Shown here: positions 19,756 to 22,684 of the stretch, piece after piece
Position numbering within the stretch: the first letter of the stretch is position 1
Layout: every line of letters begins with the position of its first letter
Virus record (IMG/VR): IMGVR_UViG_3300031857_001491
Coordinates: 1-22,684 of that record
DNA length: 22,684 nt
Origin: a virus
Direction: 5' to 3' (one strand)
The notes under the pieces: generated by a model
Databases searched by the model: none
What the model was told of the DNA's origin: nothing
The model's input: only the letters and a program-made list of their open reading frames with translations
Translations under genes and position numbers: made by a program

Positions 19756-22190
19756 TATCTTTTTCCTGTTTGAGGTTTAGTTAGTTGTTGCATCTTGGAA
19801 AGTTCTTGCATTCTCTTGATTTCTACTTCCATAGCGTCTTTTTCTGTTTTTGCCAGAAGCTGAGCGCCAGCAATACGTTCTTGAGAGGCAATTCTTTCTC
19901 TTTCTACTTCCAAACGAGCAGCTGCTTCTGCTGCATCGGCTTGGTCTTTCATTGCTTTGCGTTGTTCCTCGGCCTGTTTGAGTTCAAGTTCCTTCGCTTG
20001 CATTTGAATTACTGGGTCTTGGGCTGCTTGTTGCGCTTGTTGGGCAGCGATTTCGGTCTGATTTCGCTGTAACAAGGCATCGGAAGCCTTGACCGCCATT
20101 TGTGAGATCTGAACTTCCAAATCTCGTGGGATTGCTTCGTCCTCTTCGCCTGTTGGCAGAGGCATTCCCATCATTTCTTGCATTTGTTTCTTATATTCAA
20201 AGGCTAAATGTTGTTGAATATGAGCCATGGCAGCTGAGGCAATTGCTTGTGCCTGTGGGTTTTGACCCATTAATGCTGCAATTTTGGGATCCTTCATGGC
20301 ATTCATGTGGATTGTGATGTGTGCCTGATGATCCTGATACATAAACGCCTTCACAGGCTTCATGTTTAGGATGTTCATATTCTCCGTAATAGGGTCTTCT
20401 GGCATCTGGTCGTCTTCAATCTTGACCAGCTTCTTAGCGTTCTTAATCCCTAAGACCTCTAACATCTGGCGGTGCAGCTGCCCTAAGTCGTATAACTGTG
20501 GAGCCTGTTGAGCTAACTGGAGAACCGCTTGGTACTGAACAACCTTCTGGCTCATAGTCGCTGCATTAGGATCGGATACTGGGATTACATCGCAGTTATC
20601 GTAGTCTGACTGCTTAGCAAAACGGTTGCCTACATCTGGCTGGTAGCTGTATTCGTCAGGAGTGTAGTCACGGATAATATCTTTTAAGAGTTTTAGCTCC
20701 TGTTTCATTGAGTAATGAACACGGGCTTGGACTGCGGACATAACCTTGAGGGTTCTCTCCAGAATAGCCAGAGTTGTACCGACTGGGGTATTGGCTGACA
20801 TATCGGCAATCTTCATATCGGAAGCCGAGGCAAAGCGTCTTCCCTCTTCTACGATAGTACCCAGCAAGGTATATAAAACTTGGCTGGGTTCTTTGTATGG
20901 AAGCGGGAGTATGTTGTCTTTTAACGCACCAGAAGGAACGTCAACGTCCCTAAACTCTCCTGGGGAGATCGGGGTGTCGTCTCCTTTGACTCGCATGCCA
21001 CGGGTCTTAAAGCCACCTGGCAAGTTCGAGAGTGTTCCAGCATCCACGAGCTGCCGAATAAGACTAGTACCAGACTTAGCAAAAGCACCGACAAGGTGAA
21101 TAAGCCCAAAACAATAAAAGCCAAAGCCTGGAACATAGCCATAATGGACGAAATGTTGACGTTTTTGCTTAGTTTCATCTTCGGGTCTCCAATTTCTACG
21201 GATCGCTAATACCTGTTGTGTTCCCTTTTCAACGGTCACAATATAAGGTAATGCGATTCCTGTAGGTTCTCCGTCTTTATCTTTATCTTCAAAACCTTCA
21301 ATATCTAGGTTAACTTGAATTTCTAGTATTTTATAGCGGTCATCTGAGGTAGCCTGAAAGCCCATTTTCTGGGCAATCTTCTTCTCTACCTCATCAAATG
21401 CAGTGCTAGGCGTTCCTAGGTCGATATCCCGATAAAAGCCTGCGACTTGCAGTTTGCGTAATTCGTTCTCGGTCTTACGCATGACATGGGTAACACGCTC
21501 TGCGGTCTGTAGATCGGAGGCGCCATAAGGAACAATCAGGTCTTCTGCGGGCACAAACAACGAAACTTGACGATCTAAGGCAGGATCAAAATAGACTTTC
21601 TTAAAGGCGTTACCTGAAAGTCCAAGTCCCCAGCACATTCTCTCGTGCTCTGGGCGGTACTCTGGCATCTCTTCGGTAATCTGGTAGTTCATGTCTTTTT
21701 GAACCCGATCCGCAGCTGCCATCTTTTCTGGGGTTTCTTTGCCAACAATCACGGTCTTTACTGGACCAGCGGGAGGTAGGGTCTCCATGACAGTCTCAGC
21801 TTGGAACTTAACTAAGGCTTCAGAGAGGAGGGGATGGTAGACGCCACAAGCGCCTTCCCATGGCTCGGTTCTCTCTTCAATCTTCATTCCAAGAAGTTCG
21901 ATGCCGTCTGTATAGGTCTGCATCCATTCTTTGCGGGCGCCAATATCTGAGTCAACATCGCCTAATAAATCGCCAGCGATTTCATTTAATTCACCGTCAT
22001 CTAAGTATTCGGCAAGGTTGGCGTCAAAGTCGTCTGCGCTTTCCTCTTTAGGTTCAATCTGAATCTCTAAGCCATCAATACCAATCTTGACGGATTCTGG
22101 ATCCTCGATCTCAATCTCAATTGGTTCTTGCATCGCAGAGGCTGCTTCAAGACCTTGTGGTAATGCATAGAGTGCTTTTTCGATAGCCAT
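19755..22190 (-). CDS. Portal protein
   Basis: An 811-residue protein, long for a portal and closer to P22-type podovirus portals than to lambda-like ones. After an acidic N-terminus, the wing region carries ADRVQKDMNYQITEEMPEYR, WGLGLSGNAFKKVYFDPALD and VPAEDLIVPYGASDLQTAER. Next are VHYGYVPGFGFYCFGLIHL, an unusually hydrophobic stretch, and NLPGGFKTRGMRVKGDDTPI. The stem/crown part includes ANTPVGTTLAILERTLKVMS. About the last 125 residues are Ala/Gln/Glu-rich and coiled coil. The protein forms the dodecameric DNA gate at one head vertex and docks the terminase. AAGGA overlapping the terminase stop is its ribosome-binding site. The ATG at 22190 is clear. Confidence 0.9.
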   Translation of the reverse strand: MAIEKALYALPQGLEAASAMQEPIEIEIEDPESVKIGIDGLEIQIEPKEESADDFDANLAEYLDDGELNEIAGDLLGDVDSDIGARKEWMQTYTDGIELLGMKIEERTEPWEGACGVYHPLLSEALVKFQAETVMETLPPAGPVKTVIVGKETPEKMAAADRVQKDMNYQITEEMPEYRPEHERMCWGLGLSGNAFKKVYFDPALDRQVSLFVPAEDLIVPYGASDLQTAERVTHVMRKTENELRKLQVAGFYRDIDLGTPSTAFDEVEKKIAQKMGFQATSDDRYKILEIQVNLDIEGFEDKDKDGEPTGIALPYIVTVEKGTQQVLAIRRNWRPEDETKQKRQHFVHYGYVPGFGFYCFGLIHLVGAFAKSGTSLIRQLVDAGTLSNLPGGFKTRGMRVKGDDTPISPGEFRDVDVPSGALKDNILPLPYKEPSQVLYTLLGTIVEEGRRFASASDMKIADMSANTPVGTTLAILERTLKVMSAVQARVHYSMKQELKLLKDIIRDYTPDEYSYQPDVGNRFAKQSDYDNCDVIPVSDPNAATMSQKVVQYQAVLQLAQQAPQLYDLGQLHRQMLEVLGIKNAKKLVKIEDDQMPEDPITENMNILNMKPVKAFMYQDHQAHITIHMNAMKDPKIAALMGQNPQAQAIASAAMAHIQQHLAFEYKKQMQEMMGMPLPTGEEDEAIPRDLEVQISQMAVKASDALLQRNQTEIAAQQAQQAAQDPVIQMQAKELELKQAEEQRKAMKDQADAAEAAARLEVERERIASQERIAGAQLLAKTEKDAMEVEIKRMQELSKMQQLTKPQTGKR

Positions 22191-22199
22191 AATAGTTCC

Positions 22200-22684
22200 T
22201 TAGTAATAACTTGCTGCTCGCCTAGACTTGAAGTACTTGATCTCGTCTTCCTCGTCTGTTTGTAATCGGATAAAACCGCCTTTTCTAAATCGTATTAACG
22301 CCTGTGTTGCGGAGTCTACCAAGTCATCATGGTCTGAATTGGGAAACGCTGCCATTTCCTCAATCACTTCCTCAGCCCAGCGCTTTCTTGGCGCCCATAC
22401 TTTTCCTGATGCAAAGATGTCTGCTACAGAGTTTACACGGGAGATCTTGTCATTACCACGGGTTGGCGTAAATTCTTGTACAGGAATACCCATTCTTCGT
22501 AGCTCAAAGACTAGCGGAGCTCCCGAAGCCTTAGCCTCTACTATAAACGCATCGGGTTCCCATTCGCTGTACATCTGTTGCGCTCTGATCTTTAATTCAG
22601 GGAACTCTAGCCGTTCTTTTAAGGCGTCTAAGAGAATAATATGCACATCCGTAGGATCCTCGTCTTTACGAAATACCCCCCAAG
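22200..22684 (-). CDS. terL: Terminase large subunit, partial (C-terminal nuclease domain)
   Basis: The frame is open to the right edge of the window, so the N-terminal ATPase part is missing; about 161 residues remain (WGVFRKDEDPTD, then HIILLDALKERLEFPELKIR). A GTG at 22646 could be mistaken for the start, but the upstream codons continue the terminase pattern. RNase-H-type nuclease features are visible: the FIVEAKASGAPLVFELRR strand-helix, TRGNDKISRVNSVADIFASG, and the DD pair in FPNSDHDDLVDSATQALIRF near the end. These match the Terminase_6 C-terminal type. The enzyme cuts concatemeric DNA and drives packaging through the portal, its direct downstream neighbour with the gene pair separated by 9 bases. 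Confidence 0.92.
   Translation of the reverse strand, partial: WGVFRKDEDPTDVHIILLDALKERLEFPELKIRAQQMYSEWEPDAFIVEAKASGAPLVFELRRMGIPVQEFTPTRGNDKISRVNSVADIFASGKVWAPRKRWAEEVIEEMAAFPNSDHDDLVDSATQALIRFRKGGFIRLQTDEEDEIKYFKSRRAASYY

Noticed and set aside
22200-22646. A separate 148-residue gene starting at GTG 22646
   Set aside because: The frame stays open to the window edge with terminase-like residues (WGVFRKDEDPTD) before it, so it is the end of a longer gene.

Overview
The window is part of a tailed double-stranded DNA phage genome (Caudoviricetes). Every supportable gene lies on the minus strand, so transcription runs from the right end to the left. The order is large terminase, portal, GroES-like co-chaperonin, scaffold, major capsid protein, adaptor, tail and fibre genes: a DNA packaging, head and adhesin module. 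Genes are packed tightly, with many ATGA, TAATG or 8-base overlaps. I see no tRNA, integrase, CRISPR or insertion sequence. The host cannot be named; a GroEL-containing bacterium is implied by the co-chaperonin. Gene styles resemble environmental aquatic phages. I see no tape-measure, tail-sheath or tail-tube gene between the capsid and fibre genes, which suggests a short-tailed (podovirus-like) virion.

Right part (22684 to 16184): C-terminal nuclease part of the terminase, an 811-residue portal, a small coiled protein, a GroES-like protein, an acidic coiled-coil scaffold candidate, two head-associated proteins and a Mu gpT-like major capsid protein. A strong bidirectional rho-independent terminator follows the capsid gene. 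Next comes a 147-base intergenic region, the longest gap in the window, holding an inverted repeat.

Middle (16036 to 9299): two small beta-rich proteins, a GT-A-type glycosyltransferase, then a run of short, very basic proteins. Three consecutive ones (12314-13361) have unrelated N-terminal parts but share a near-identical C-terminal tag, [KG]GGKV.SAS.RADGCAI.G[KR]T. Related versions occur at the C-terminus of the gene just upstream (13364-13918) and at the N-terminus of another (10508-10720). One tagged protein carries a canonical EF-hand loop. A head-tail adaptor with an apparent inserted beta module, a zinc-ribbon protein and a second adaptor-like protein are interleaved. This tag family is the best candidate for an undescribed system: my inference is that the tag is a common docking or packaging signal for interchangeable virion passenger proteins.

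Left part (9289 to 1): small virion proteins, a protein of twelve 22-residue repeats, then the adhesin locus. The adhesin locus has a LamG-like plus polyglycine protein (5088-6689), a small conserved phage protein (4753-5091), a SPRY-like plus DUF7483-like protein (3071-4756) and a single 840-residue protein that joins LamG-like, SPRY-like and DUF7483-like parts (549-3071). The same modules thus occur both split over two genes and fused in one, a sign of domain shuffling in the host-recognition apparatus. A cut-off gene fills positions 1-524.
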